A stretch of 64,000 bases of DNA from Pachypanchax playfairii (taxonomy: Eukaryota > Chordata > Actinopteri > Cyprinodontiformes > Aplocheilidae): the NCBI GenBank assembly GCA_006937955.1, contig SSNP01000043.1:1065326-1129325 (forward strand), in the 5' to 3' direction. The notes beneath the pieces were generated by a model. It ran no database searches. It had not been told where the DNA came from and saw only the letters and a list, made by a program, of their open reading frames with translations. Position 1 is the first letter of the stretch. Each line of letters begins with the position of its first letter. The position numbers and the translations under genes are program-made. This document shows positions 46,970 to 60,322 of this stretch, piece after piece.

Positions 46970-47085
46970 CCCGACCAGCAGGGACGAGAACTACGAACAC
47001 CTCTGTCAAGTCAAACCCTTGGCTCGGTGTTGAGTCAGTGGTCCGAGATGAGGAGCCTCCTCCTCTGCTTCAGAGCGACTCTGTG
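46970..47085 (-). other. bcl6b: Probable first exon of bcl6b
   Basis: A strong donor (gtaagtcc on the minus strand) ends this exon at 46970. A TATAAA box about 30 bases upstream of 47085 sets the likely start. It is non-coding. Confidence 0.4.
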
Positions 47086-47110
47086 AAAGCAGACTGAGGG
47101 CAGGTAGCTC

Positions 47111-47116
47111 TTTATA
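47111..47116 (-). promoter_or_regulatory. TATA box of bcl6b
   Basis: The minus strand reads TATAAA within attataaagagc. Position and strand agree with the first exon proposed at 46970-47085. Confidence 0.4.
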
Positions 47117-47870
47117 ATGTTCTGCAGGAAACTCCCTTACAACCAGTGCAGCTTGTTTCCTCTTTCCTCAATGGCCCCACGCGCTCAGTGGAAGCAAAGC
47201 AGGAAGAGCCGTGGCCCCGGCTCCAGGCTCCAAGTATTTTTAGTGGCCTATTAGTTTTTCTAAACCCCCACGGATCTGCGAGAAGTAATGGCAGGAAAGC
47301 TCAGTGTGTTTTTGTGCCACCTTGTAATAATACGTTCTTAGACCCCTTGGGGCGATGCGGTACGTGCCTGGCTGTCCAGGAGCTGGAGAACATCCCCCAC
47401 CAACGCTTTCCTACTCTTCAGCCCTCTCCAGGACAAAGGAAACTGGCCAACAGGAAGCTGGAAGACCAGCTCATTGTTTGATAAACAAGCTGTTCTGCAA
47501 TTATTGAGATGTTATCATGTCAAGTATTTTGTTTTCTTAATTCATGCAAGATTGATTCATCTTTTGAAGCTATGACTAACTAGCAAACAATAACCTTCAG
47601 AGAACTTTCAGGGATTGTTCTCCTAATATTCCTCAGTCATTATCCTTGTTAAATGGGTGGCATTCCATGATGTAACTAAACTTGAAGAAAGACCCTAACC
47701 CTAACCCTAAATGTCATTATGTTTGTGCATTTCAGCAAAAACTATAAGCTATAAAATTCTGTCTCACATCCATATCTGGTTTAAAAACCCGGACGTAGCG
47801 CCACAGCGCTCTGCTAGATTCATCATTCATACCTTTTTATTTTGCTTCCAGTAATCAATACTTCCTTGTA

Positions 47871-48549
47871 TAGGCCTGTCAAACGATTACATTTGTTTTA
47901 ATCGCGATTAATCACACGATTGTCCAAAGTTAACTTGCGATTAATCCCAGATTTTTAAAATGTTCTTAATTGACCGTTAAATATTTTTCCTATTTCTGCT
48001 ATAATTTTAAGTAATGAAGTGGATAATATACTTTATGAAAATATGTTTATTATAACAGTAACAGTGTCTCTAAGCAAAAAATAGTAGATACTTGAAGTTC
48101 ATTTTACTTTTCTAGACTAAATTGGAACAAGTGTCTCCGCTGATAACTATCCAGTGTTTGCTTTCAGTGAGGGGGAGGAGCTTTGTGCATCAGCTGTGTG
48201 CTTCGCTAACAGGTGATATTTTTACTACAGTGATGGCTCAGTCACATCGACAGTTACCACAAATAACTTTCATCTTATCAGTTTTACAATCTGTTTTTAA
48301 AGATAAACATCCAGTTCAAAGGACCTTCTTCGCTTCCCATGCTCTAGCAAGCATCCACTGAGTTAGCATTTACGCTACTGCCTTGTCATTTACCTTACAG
48401 ACTATGGATTACCAGGAGGGCCAACAGACCTGTGCGTGCGTACATGGTCAAAGCAAAACTATGGAAGCCTGTGCATTAATCGCACGTTAAAAAAATTTAA
48501 AGGGGCTTTTCGTTAACGCATTTTTAACGTGTTAATTTTGATGGCCCTA
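47871..48549. mobile_element. hAT-like MITE
   Basis: The ends are taggcctgtcaaacgatta on the left and ttttgatggccсta-type on the right, roughly inverted. The subterminal words aatcgcgattaatc and gcattaatcgcac are typical of a widespread fish hAT-derived repeat. No clean 8-bp duplication is visible. Confidence 0.6.
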
Positions 48550-49541
48550 CCTTTTTGTAATAGTTTAAGGTGGAATTGACCAGTAGCTATTCATGTATTT
48601 TGTGTTCAGTTTCCTGACAGCAATGGTTTTATATTACTTAAATATTGCTCGTGTTTGCGCTGCATACCTAACCACAAATTTCCTAGCAAGTTAATGTTAA
48701 TAGCAGCCTGTTAAAAGTACTTTAGGTGAATCAATAGAGTAAAAAAGAAATCCTGCCTGAGTTTTAAAAAAATCATACAGGTAAAAATCAGACTGAAGGG
48801 ATGGACTAGTACCATGTCAACTCAAAAGACTTATTATGCATAAAATAATAAATAAATACATTCAATCTTTATTTAAAGATGCCAGCAGTCACTAAGATGC
48901 ATTTCCCCAATTCGCTTAGCATGTGTTTCTGTTCATCTGAGAATGATACCGCTCTCAGGTCCTGTTTCAAGTCTTCAAAACATCATCAGATATTGTTCAT
49001 TTGCTGTAGTTTTTGAGGCCTGACACTTCCTTTGTTGTTCTTGATTTGTCCACCTTCCTCATTTTTTAGCTCAATCTGTACAATATGATGTCAGGGTTAT
49101 GGACTGGACAGAAAATGTGTGAAAAAGCAGCCAAAGTCCAAAGAAATTTGAAAAGCCCTTCAGAAATCCTAAAGAAATATGAGTCAAGACCATTTTAATA
49201 GATTACAATAAAGGCTGACATTTTGGAATGCAAGTATAAAGATAAGAGGATTGGTTTAAGACTTTGATGAGGACACCATTTGTCCAAAATTTGATGATAA
49301 ACTAAAAACTGTGACTGCATTCTGTCCTGTGCAGAGGTAATAAGCACTCTGACCGGAAGCTTATGGCTTGCTGCCTGAGAGCAGAAGCAAAGTGATATAA
49401 GGACCAAAAGGAAGGAAGCATGACAAACTAGAACTGTCTAAAAGGGAGACACCTTCTCTTAGAGCTGAAAAACAACCTTTACCCCACCCTGAGTGAGAGA
49501 AATGCAGCCGACAGATGTGCAGGAACTTCCCCACACACCCA

Positions 49542-49569
49542 CCAACACACACACACACACACACACACA
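49542..49569. repeat. (CA)n microsatellite
   Basis: About 14 CA units in the bcl6b-trip6 spacer. Confidence 0.9.
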
Positions 49570-50270
49570 GAGTTATGAATACATCCTGCGAAGCTGCACA
49601 GACATGGATGAAAACACCAGTGCAGGACATCCGTCAACAATATGAAGCAAAGCAGGAGATAGAAGAGAAGAAACAGAGGTGAGTGGGGGGGGAGGGCACA
49701 GCGGTCACAAATAACTAAAAAACAAGCGGAAAGTTAGCTCCTCGTCAGTGAAGTCGTGACTTCACTGGGTTTCAGAGTCAAACTTTGAACTAAAATATTT
49801 CCTTTGAACACATTTTTAAACAGATTTTCAAAGAAGAGGAAAAATCTTCTTTATGAGGTCAGAGAAGATAAATACTGCTTGGAGAAAAAACCTGCAGGGG
49901 TCCCATTTTATTTCAACTGAAATGAAAAAAATCCTTAAACTGTCTTTTTCTCTTTAACGCTCATCATCATCGATCTGAAGCTTCAGGAAAGCTTGTGGAA
50001 CAACTGTTGGTTTTGATTAGGACTCATGGTAGCGGTGAATCATCAGCACAAACAAAATTTGTAAAAAAAAAAAAAAAACAAATACATAAATAAGAAACAA
50101 GAACAATTTCCACAGGTTTAAACAGGAAAGTTGGACTTTACATGACAGAACTTTTTACACAATAGTAGTTAATGATTTTTAGTGATTTAGGATAATCTGA
50201 CAGTGTGATGATATCACATTAACTTTATACCTGACAGTCTATAAATTTAGCAAACACACTCTTAAACTTC

Positions 50271-50831
50271 TTAAAGAGGCCCTTCCATTAAAAACAGTTT
50301 TTTTTTGCGGTTTCTGTTGAATATTTTAGCTCCACAGGTGTTCTTACCTTCATAGTGGGTGTGAAAACAGGTCAATAACTTCTCTTTCAGTTTTTATCTC
50401 TCAAACTACGCAGGTGGTGATAAAACCAGAGTTCGAATGGCCGGTACTTGTTTCGTCACAACTCCTTTGCTTGTTAGTATTCATCAGTTCCCGCAGTTGA
50501 AACCACACCTAGCATGCTGCTGGCTAAAAGCTGTAGCATAAAACGTAACAAACCGGAAGAGACTACGTCTGCTGTTGCCATGCGCTGTGGGGCAGGAAAC
50601 AGCATATCTTGCTCTCATAGGCTAGTTTGTTAGCCAATCTGAGTCCAGCAAATTTGAATAATGAATTTTAATGAGTTGCAGTCAAAACCAGACGAATTTT
50701 GACGCAGACAGATTGAAAGTTCTGTTAATCAGTGTTTCCTAACGTTTTTTAAGATATAAAATGTTTCATATTAGAGATTACTTAAGAAATAACCGCAAAG
50801 TTATGAAATTTGTGTGAAATGGCCTCTTTAA
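50271..50831. mobile_element. TTAA-bounded MITE, family A (copy 2)
   Basis: Begins ttaaagaggcccttccatta and ends gaaatggcctctttaa. Same orientation and layout as the copy at 27291-27886, with small internal deletions. Confidence 0.85.
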
Positions 50832-52362
50832 ACAGTTTACACATCAAAACATCTGCATTTTTGTCATCTTTCACCCAGTGACTCTCTGACTGCTAGAAGA
50901 ATTATGGTTTTCTCTCAGATCCATCAGAGATTAGCTTTTTATTTGAGCTCACTAGCAGTTACCATGGTAACCTTGATGTGCCGCTGTTCGCAGCCTTAAC
51001 ATTTCTTTCAATCACAGTTCTCTTTACATTTATATGGTATATATATATCAAAATATAGATGTTTTGTTCTGCACGGGTTTCAAATTGAGATGCAAGTGAT
51101 TTCTGGGATTCACAAAAGAAAGTAGATTTGTGTTTGAATTTCAAGTCGCTAGCTCTGGATGTTGTATGTTGCTTATATGTTGTTGGAACAATATGGAGCA
51201 ACATCCTAAATTGAATATTCCAGGTGCAAAGTAGTACTTTTACGTGTACTTTTGGAAGGAGAGATTTATTTTCATATGTGATTAAAGATACAAGTTGCAA
51301 CATTTAACATATTCACGATTTATGTTTCACTTAAAAATGAAAATGAGAAGTTGAATGGGATGTAGAGCACATGTGAGTGTCTGAGTGCTTTTATGTATTC
51401 AGATAGAAGTCTGATCAATTGTCTGCTTTGCAAAAGAAAAAAAATAGAGGAAAAACCATAAAGGAAAACAACGATTAAGAAAACAGAGTGGGAGATGTAG
51501 GTCTCTGCTACTTCCAGGCATTGTGAGAAGAACGGATGACGGGAAGGAGGGGGGGTTGAGAAAAAGTGGGAACAGTACGGAACGGGTTCACCAATGGCCG
51601 GAAGCCATTGAGTCTGTCCCGTTGGCAGAAAGGGGGCAACACTTTCTGTGACTTCCTGCCTCTTAAACCATCTGTCAGTGCCCATCAGCGACCAAATGAC
51701 CCTGTTTGTGATAAAACAGAGCTGAAGCTGTTTATGATCAAAATGAAGAGCCGTAGAATCCCACTGTAACTCCCACATGAAGGGCTTCCCATCGTTATGT
51801 GGTTTCCTGAGGGCCTGAACAGAACTAAATTGTTGATCTGATAACGTATGAACTGAGGCCATATTTTGACTTCAAAACTCCCAGTTGGTGCCAAAGAGTT
51901 GATGGTCGACAACAATAACAAAGATCTGGTCAAACCGCCTCTTCCTGCGACTGCAGAGCTGATCTGGACATATATGGTCAAACAGCAGAGAGGAGGAAGA
52001 AGGGAGATCCCAGGGAGCAGTTTCAGTCTGTTTAACAGAAACAGACCATCATCCACCCATTTTCTATCCCACCTTGTTCATGAGCACGGACCTATAGGCA
52101 TCATCCGCCTGTAGACCTGCTTGGAAAAGTACCAGGAATCAATAAAAACATTACATAAAACAAATAAAACATTACATTTCCAAGGTACTCAGTGAATGGA
52201 GAGAGACTCCTACAGTGTGCTGGGTGGAGTCGGAGGTATTAGAAGAAAAACTGAATATGAGGTAATGGGTTACGGACAGTTGACCCAAATATGATGGGGT
52301 GCACAAATATAAAGCGGTACTTGACCTCCTTATGATGTCCCACATGTAGGATGAAAAACAAC

Positions 52363-52525
<163 letters not shown>

Positions 52526-53689
52526 TGACTCCTATCCATGTATGTACAGCATTTATTCTGCTAAACTGAATTAAATTAGAATTTTTAAACTAATATATAA
52601 TAATCATACATATAATATAATATATATAATATAGTTATATTTTTTGGTTATTTATCAGCTAGCTGTAGCACTTCTGGTTCAGTTTGGGACACTTCCAGCT
52701 GACATTGTATAATATTTCTGACAGAATTAGCTTGTAATGTGAAACAAAGAACATAGTAAACATTTATAAAATAGTATTAACGACCATGAATGTTTTTAGA
52801 TTAGTTTTAAGTCAACAACAATCCCCTTTGTTCTTGGCCCTGTTTGGACAAGCTGTTAGCTTGTCAGTCCAGACAGAACTAATCTATATTTCTCCAAATT
52901 GAGGTCATTCAAAGAGCCATCTAGAACAGGTCTGTTATTATTTGTTGATAACCTTTATCCAGGACCTCACTTCAAAAAAATCATCCCTTTAAGAATCCGT
53001 TAGTTTTACATTTCTTAGGTTTTACTACATTTGCAGCCACACTAGCCTGAAATTTATGTTCAGTCATTGTTCTAAGAAAAAGTGGAACCATATCTGGGTG
53101 GTGGAGCATCAGTTTGCAGAAAGTAAAGATGATCTGACAGATCCCAGTGAGAACATTACCATGAGATCAACACATCAAGTTTTGTTCACTGAAACAGAAT
53201 ATTTTTTAACATTCAAAAAGAAATGGCATCCATCAACAAGAAGCATCTCTATATTATTTCACAAAATAAAACGAGGCCAAAGAGTTGGAATTGTACCAAA
53301 ACACACATCAGAAAAAAGCCTGGGCGATCAGAAATTGTTATTTGCACAGAGAGACGTGAGTAAAGACCAGAGAGGAATAAACATTTTTAGACTTTCCAAC
53401 ATTCCTTCCCTATCACATGAAGCTCTTTGAGATTTTGTCAGACTATGGTGAGGTTATCAGGGCTGAGACACCTCAGGTAGGTCCAGCAGATGAAAAGCAG
53501 ACAGACGAGTCTTACTTTATCTGACAGAATTTGTCTATTTTAGCTGTCACCCCTCCTGAACAGTTTTAACTGTTCTTCAGGTAACAGATAAAAATAATAA
53601 AAGAGTAAAAATACCATCAAGCTGGATTTAAAGTGTGATATTTTAAATATATAAATATGGGAAACTTTCCTTTTTTTTCAATTCGCTCC

Positions 53690-53826
53690 CCTCCTTGTCC
53701 GAACACCACCCTTGTTCCGCGCGTACGAGCACGCGCAAGTATCTACGTCACACGCTGGGACTGGAATGCAGCGCGAGGAGCTGCTCCTGCTGTCGCTGCT
53801 AACGGCCTTCAGATCCACGACAAAAG
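53690..53826 (+). promoter_or_regulatory. trip6: Probable promoter and first non-coding exon of trip6
   Basis: A CG-rich island in otherwise AT-rich DNA. It contains tacgtca (53744-53750), a CREB/ATF-type half site in context, and ends at a gtaggt donor near 53826. It lies 2 kb upstream of the trip6 start codon on the same strand. Confidence 0.4.
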
Positions 53827-55764
53827 TAGGTGAACGACGCGTTAGCGCAAAGACAGTGTCGTCAGGACAACTTTCACAGGCATATAAACGTTTACATTTG
53901 TGTGTAGGTTGCGTTTTTCTGACTCATTTCGGGCATTTTTATGTTTGCTTCATCGTTTCCTTTTTCGGTCGTGCTGAAAGTTAGCTCGCCGGTGTTGTGC
54001 CGAAAAAAGCTCCCCTGCTGCCATAAAAGTGCCTCTAGGATTCATAACATGCTAGCAAACAAGTAAAGGAGTCTGTTATTAAAGTTAATTGTATCTACTT
54101 AAGCTTCATTATAGGTTGCTTTATCACTTTAGTGGTATGTTTAGCGGAAATGTGACGCACAGACAAATTTGGAACAAAAATTTCTTTGACACATCGATAA
54201 TGCTGCGTACTTCAAAACAGATTTTTTAAAATATTTGTATATTTATTTAACCATTTGACTTTGTTCTGTGTTTTTAGATGAAACCGAGAGGCAGAAGACC
54301 GTAATATCACAGTGAAAAGGTAGGAAACGCTACTTTTTATCTCAGCTGTTTAGAGTTGCACAATGTTTTAAAGTAATTGTTGTATATAAAAGCACTCAGT
54401 ATAAATGAGCCTTTTCAATACTTTATTTTTAACTGGCACATGTAGCTGAGGAATTTATCAATCATAACTCTTTGTTTTCAAAATAAAAGCACGAAATTCA
54501 AGAACTGTGTGCAAAAGTGAGATTGACAACACACCACGTTAACTTCATCTAGATTTCCTATTTTCTTCTGGTTTTGTGTTACACAGACACCATTTGATAA
54601 AAACCTGAAAGTGTTTTTGTTTGTTTATTAACTTCATGCTCATTCTTAATTGTTACAAATCTAATAATTTAAGCAAATCTTCTGCAAGTTGCATAGAAAG
54701 CCTGAGGGGGATGAATCCTCGGGGATTAACGTCTCGGCCAGGCTGGCCTCAGATTTGATCGAGTGTTCATCCGGATTCAGACAGATGCTTAAATGGCGAT
54801 CCCAGTGGAGGTGGCGGTCACTCTTTCCTCAACATAAACACACTTTTTAAAAATGCCGACTCTGCACCCTTTAATGTTGACCTAAATCCTCTGAGCAGAA
54901 AGTTAAAAACAACTCAAGCACTAAAGGTTAAAATCTCCTGTTTGTATTTACGTTCATCGACCTCTCTTCTATTGTTCTAATCCTCTTAGCCAACAAGGAC
55001 GGTCACACGTCCAATCAGTGTGAGTGGGTTTTTTAATTTCTGCAGATTATCTGTTTGTCTGTTTGATTTCACGCGGTTAATCTAAGCTGTAATTTCACAG
55101 AACAAAAAGTTGTCCCTTAAATTTGTCATCTGACTTCAGTTGAAATAATGTAGTTGAAAATTAAATAACTGTTTCTGCCTCAGGCTTGTAGTGTTAATTC
55201 ACTGCATATTGACTGTAATGTTGGATTTCTTATATAAGACTGACGTCTTTCAGGGGCGAGTCAGCACTTTGAGATCGCAGCTGTGATGCGTTGCTGTTAT
55301 TTAGCCCGTGTAATATATTGTTATGAGCCAGGTGTTCACATGCACACAGATTAATATCATTACTTAATGTTTCCTGCTTTGTTTTGTTTGGTTTTGGGTG
55401 TGTAAACATTTCACACAATAACTATTGTGGTGGATAAGAAGGCAGCCGTGGAGTCACACATGCCTCGTGTATATCTGTATATGAGCTTGTTTGTGTGCGT
55501 GTAGCGTTTGTGTCTCGAGGCGCACACACAGAAACACACGTTTTCGAGCGCTCTGGAAAACCCCGAGTGTTCGAATCGTTGCTCTTTTCCTCTTTGGCTA
55601 GAAGCCCATTGTTCAACACGTGTGTGTTTGTACGTGTCCTCCGGTTGCCATAGGAAACAAGCTCCGAAGCATCCTGCTGTTTCCATTGGTTACCTGTTCT
55701 ATAAATGCTCAGACAAACCACAGCTGTATTTAAATAGGAAACTGTATGATTTGACTGTCAGCAG
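53827..55764 (+). other. trip6 5' introns
   Basis: Apart from the small candidate exon at 54278-54319 I see no repeat or coding feature here. Confidence 0.5.
54278..54319 (+). other. trip6: Probable second 5' UTR exon of trip6
   Basis: A 42-base stretch between a good acceptor (gtgtttttag) and a donor (gtagga). The next acceptor before the start codon may be gcag at 55761-55764. Confidence 0.35.
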
Positions 55765-55801
55765 ATATTTTCATGTATCATTTCATTCCCACAAGCGTTC
55801 C

Positions 55802-58800
55802 ATGTCCGGTCCCACCTGGCTGCCACCGAGGACTTTGGACAGCCCCGAGCGAGCCGTCCCCCAAATGTCCCACTCTGCCGGGGCAGCGCTCTACCCCAAC
55901 AAGAAGGGGACGCCCGATTTCAGACCGAAATACGGTCCTTATGGTCAGAATGGAGGAGGAGGGATGACCAGCAGATACGTGGCAGCTGGACCTGCAGGTG
56001 AGAAGGCCGGCGCAATTTATCTCTGTCCAGTTTTCCTTTTATAACCACAAAAGGAGGAACTTTCTTTTTACAATGAACAAAGTTTGATACTGACAGGAAG
56101 GAAAACTGGGACGTGATAACGGTCCAGAAATGAAACGGTATTCTAACTTCTACTTCCAGGTGTTTGTGATGTACGTTGGAGTCAAACTGTGGTTCATGTG
56201 GGCCGGTTGTAAAACAAATCATTTCAGTGTAAATTCTGAGAACATGAATCAACAAGTTTGACAGAGCTGGTTCCTCATGAAGTCATTTTACTGTCAAATG
56301 AGCTTTTTGCATTTTCACCGTGTTGCTGTTCTGAGCTACAATAACACAGAAAAACATAACAGACTGAATGAAAGAACCGGTTTGGTCAGACGTTCTCAGG
56401 CTGTTGGAATCACAGAAAATAAAAGACCTGCGTTTTACTGCATGTTCTAATTCGTACTCTAAACTTGTGGAATGTGGGACTTGTTTAGAAAGTTGTTTTT
56501 AATTTGAATTTATCTTTATTAGGGCCCGACCGATATATCGGCCGATATGGGGGTCCAGGGTGATATCAGCTATCGGTAAAAAATTGCCGATATTTTTTAT
56601 TGATTTATTTTTGTCATATATGTGTTTCTGCATCTCCATTAATAAGAATGCCCAGTTAAAAATTTTAATAAATGTTCATAAAATAGATAAACTTGTCTAT
56701 TATTTACATTTTTTGGAATCAGTGAATAATTCAGATAGTTCGTGGTGTCTAACAGGTAGACGTGAGCTTAAGAATGAGCTTAGAATGCAGTGTTTTAGCT
56801 TTCAGTAATATTTTTGAAATTCTATCTGGTGGATGGATTTATCGGCCGTTATATCGGCTATCGGCCGTCTCTAAAGTCTTTATATCGGTATCAAAAAATC
56901 CATATCGGTCGGGCCCTAATCTTTATGATAATAGAACTTAATCTGAATCCCAGTAGGGTTGAATGTTTTCTCAGAGGTTTTCGACAGGAGAAATTATTAT
57001 TTTTTTGTAGTGATGCACAAAAACCTGAGAATCAAACTTGTGTTTCATTAATTGTTCCTTAATGAGTCTTTTGTTCTCCAAACAACAGGTGGACTGATTC
57101 ACCATTCGTCAAGTGATCACTACTACTCTCCTTCACTTGGACCCAAAGAGGATCGATCCTGGAGTCCTCACATGGACAACTACGATCTGATGGTGGGGAT
57201 TTTAAATGTTCAGCTTTGAGACGTTTTCAACTCTTTGAAATGAATCTTTTCACACTTTTACCAGAAACACCAGTGCTTCTAAATCTGCTTCAACACAACA
57301 GATTTTCATGTTATTATAGAAAATGTGGTAATAAACAAATTATTTTCCAGAATAAGAGTTTTTTTTTTAGGACAACTGGTTTCTTTCTTCTTATTTTGAA
57401 AAATTTTCAGCTGTTGCTTTGAGACTTTTTTTGTGTTAGGAATGATTTGGGAGGATATCGAGGGAAGTTGCCTGACAACAGGAACCGTCCTTGTTTCAAC
57501 TTGAGATGCAGAAAAACAACCCTCAGGATGGACGAGGGTGTCGGCAGACATCGTGACTTCATCGACTTTAATCATGCCTTTTCTCTCAATAAGGAACAAA
57601 AACAACAACTTATAAACCTGAAACTTCCAACTTTGATCACAGCTGAAAAGTCTTTGGACAAAAAGTAAAAAATAAGTAGAAAAAGTCTTGATTTTATTTA
57701 ATAAGATTAATTCTAAGAGTGAAAAATGAAATAAATGTTGAATGACAGAAAGAAATATGCCCCCCCCCCCCCGTATTGTACTTTTTTCCCTTCCAGCTGA
57801 TTTAGTAAAAGAAAGTAATACTGTCAGGAAATAGGACTGAATGATCAGAGTCTGATTCCTGTGTGATGGAACGTGTGAACTGTGTTATTTTGTTAGCATC
57901 GTGGTCCTGAGAAGCCGGCCAGCTACCACTCTAAGATTGATGCTGATATCGACTCCCTCACCAGCATGTTGGCTGATCTGGACAGCAACCCGCAGGACTC
58001 CAGCACTCAGGCATGACTTAAATAATCCACAGGTAAAGATCAATATATGTGATCGATTCTGTCTCATGTGGAATGTTCTGTCTCTCTGCAGCTCTATGAC
58101 AACGTGCCTTACAGCAAATACATCCCAGGGGATCATTACAAGCCTGCACACCAGAGCGCAGCCCCTCCTCAGGGTCGGACGCCCATCGGATACAACTCTC
58201 AGTACCACCCGGTCCCTCCTTACCCCGGCGAGCACCAAAGCTCTCAGTACTCTCACCAGCAGGACTACTACTCCTCTTCGAGCCCTAAACCCTACCCCCA
58301 ACCCGTCCCCGCCTCCTACACCACCGCCTCAACCCCCACCGGGCCCCGCTTCAGCGTCCAGGTCAAGACAGCGCAGCCTGTTACCTACTCTCAGACCGGC
58401 AGGCAGGCTGAGCAGGCCTACACCCCACCCCCGCCGCGGCAGCACGTGTCACGACCCACGGCGCAGACTCAGACTGGTCCACAGGGCTGGTACCCCTCAC
58501 ATCCCAGCTCACAAGGGCAGGACATGCACCCTGAGGGGGTGTATAAGGGTAGCAGTCTGGGGTCGGGGTGCAGAGGAAACCAGGTTCCACTGCCGAAGAG
58601 AGGGATGGAAAAAACTCACACTGGGTCTGTGCAGACGTCTTCTTATCAGTCCAACAAGGTAGAGACACAAATCTGCATCTCCACTCAGTCAAAGCTAAAG
58701 ATTTTGTCTTTGCAGTTTCAGACATGTTGCACATTCCCTCTTTCTTCCAGCAGGTGGCAGCAACAACCAGGCCTGAGGAGGAGCTGGAGCGGCTCACTAA

Positions 58801-60322
58801 GAAGCTGGTGTATGACATGAACCACCCCCCTGCAGAGGACTACTTTGGTACAGCAGCTACAAATAGAGCAGTAACATAAAGGGGCGTTGATGTTTTATAA
58901 TAACCGTGTTTCCTCTCAGGTCGCTGCGCTCGTTGTGGCGACAACGTCGTCGGCGACGGCAGCGGCTGCATCGCCATGGAGCAAGTGTTCCACGTGGAGT
59001 GTTTCACCTGCATCACCTGCCACGCTCGTCTCCGAGGGCAACCCTTCTATGCACTGGACAAGAAGAGTTACTGTGAGGGTTGTTACATTGTAAGTGAAGA
59101 AACTAAAACACGACAAAGATCCGAGTGTGTTTACGATCGGTTTGGTAACTAAAAAATTTATCACAGCTGTCCGTGTTGTATTTAGATTAGTATGTCGTGT
59201 TTTGTGCTGTTTGTTTTTAGAGCACGTTAGAACGCTGCTCAAAGTGCTCCAAGCCCATTTTGGACCGGATTCTGCGGGCCATGGGAAAAGCCTACCACCC
59301 GCGCTGTTTCACCTGCGTGGTGTGTAACTGCTGCCTGGACGGCGTGCCCTTCACCGTGGACGCCACGTCGCAGATACACTGCATAGAAGACTTTCATCGG
59401 TACACACACACATTCAGTTAGAATGTTGTCTCTAATCTCAGTCTTTACTCCCATGTGCCAACCAGAAAATAAACCCAAGGGGTCAAAGGTCATTTGGTTT
59501 CCAGAAGTAGATTAATTCCTATTTAAGCCTGTTTTAAATCACAGCAAATACAAAAAATATCCACTAACACTTCAGAGTGTTTAACGTCTCATGAACAACC
59601 AGAGCAGGAAGTGAACCGTCACAACATTCAGATTAAAAGAACAACAACAGGCAAAAGGGCTGAGAGGAAGTGTGAACTACGAGTAACAGAGTTCATGAAC
59701 TCACTGATATTTTCAGAGATATTACACGCACCTCTACACGGCTACATGCTGATGACTCATAAACATCTTTGTTAACAACGGTGGTTCAAAAAAAAATAAG
59801 TGACCCGTGATATTCAGCGATTTTCTCAAAAACTCGACCTTCTTACATGCAGTCAGGTCAGAAAATCCAACACACAAACTTTCAACCTTCAGTTTTCCTT
59901 CTACCTGGTTCGTGTCCACCAGTGGTGAGTTTTATCGCTTGTTCCCAACAGGAAGTACGCACCTCGCTGCTCGGTATGCGGCGAGCCCATCATGCCTGAA
60001 CCTGGTCAGGAGGAGACGGTCAGGATCGTAGCTCTGGATCGCAGCTTCCATGTCAACTGTTACGTTTGTGAGGTAAATCTACTTAAAAAAAGTTTTATTT
60101 TTAGTAATATTAACTAGTGATTAGTTGGATTCATGTTTCCACTGAGCTGTAACGTTGAGCTGCAGTGACTCGAGTGTCTGTGTTCATCAGGAATGTGGCC
60201 TCCTGCTGTCGTCTGAAGGTGAAGGGCGAGGTTGTTACCCGCTGGATGGACACATCTTGTGTAAGAGCTGCAGCGCTCGCCGCATCCAGGACCTCTCGGC
60301 CAAAATCTCCACCGACTGCTAA
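55802..60322 (+). CDS. trip6: Thyroid receptor-interacting protein 6-like, zyxin/LPP family LIM protein
   Basis: A focal-adhesion adaptor that also shuttles to the nucleus; the LIM domains bind partner proteins. Coding exons: 55802-55997, 57089-57192, 57897-58010, 58092-58658, 58751-58847, 58920-59089, 59221-59399, 59952-60072 and 60191-60322. Phases agree, giving 559 aa (human about 476). The start MSGPTWLPP is as in human TRIP6. A Pro/Tyr/Gln-rich N-terminal half follows, with IDSLTSMLADL and the family motif PASYTTASTPTGPRFSVQVK. Then come three LIM domains: LIM1 from about Cys362 (CARCGDNVVGDG), LIM2 (CSKCSKPILDRILRAMGKAY) and LIM3 (CSVCGEPIMPEPGQEETVRI). The C-terminal STDC corresponds to the PDZ-binding TTDC of human TRIP6. 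LPP ends in STDL and fits less well. The intron after 58010 appears to use a GC donor, and exon 5 has a tandem CAGCAG acceptor. Confidence 0.96.
56520..56918. mobile_element. hAT-type MITE with 8-bp target duplication, in trip6 intron 1
   Basis: A 399-bp element from tagggcccgaccgatat to atatcggtcgggccсta-type, with inverted ends and internal atcggc repeats. The 8 bases atctttat lie immediately on both sides (56512-56519 and 56919-56926). No transposase is present. Confidence 0.92.

Noticed and set aside
47694..47710. Interstitial telomere
   Set aside because: Only about three CCCTAA units are present.
51320..51862. 180-codon open frame on the minus strand
   Set aside because: No family motif, low-complexity C-terminal part, and no splice or promoter context.
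55508..55801. Longer N terminus for Trip6 by using an upstream in-frame start
   Set aside because: The extra residues show no similarity to zyxin-family proteins, while MSGPTWLPP at 55802 matches the human TRIP6 start.
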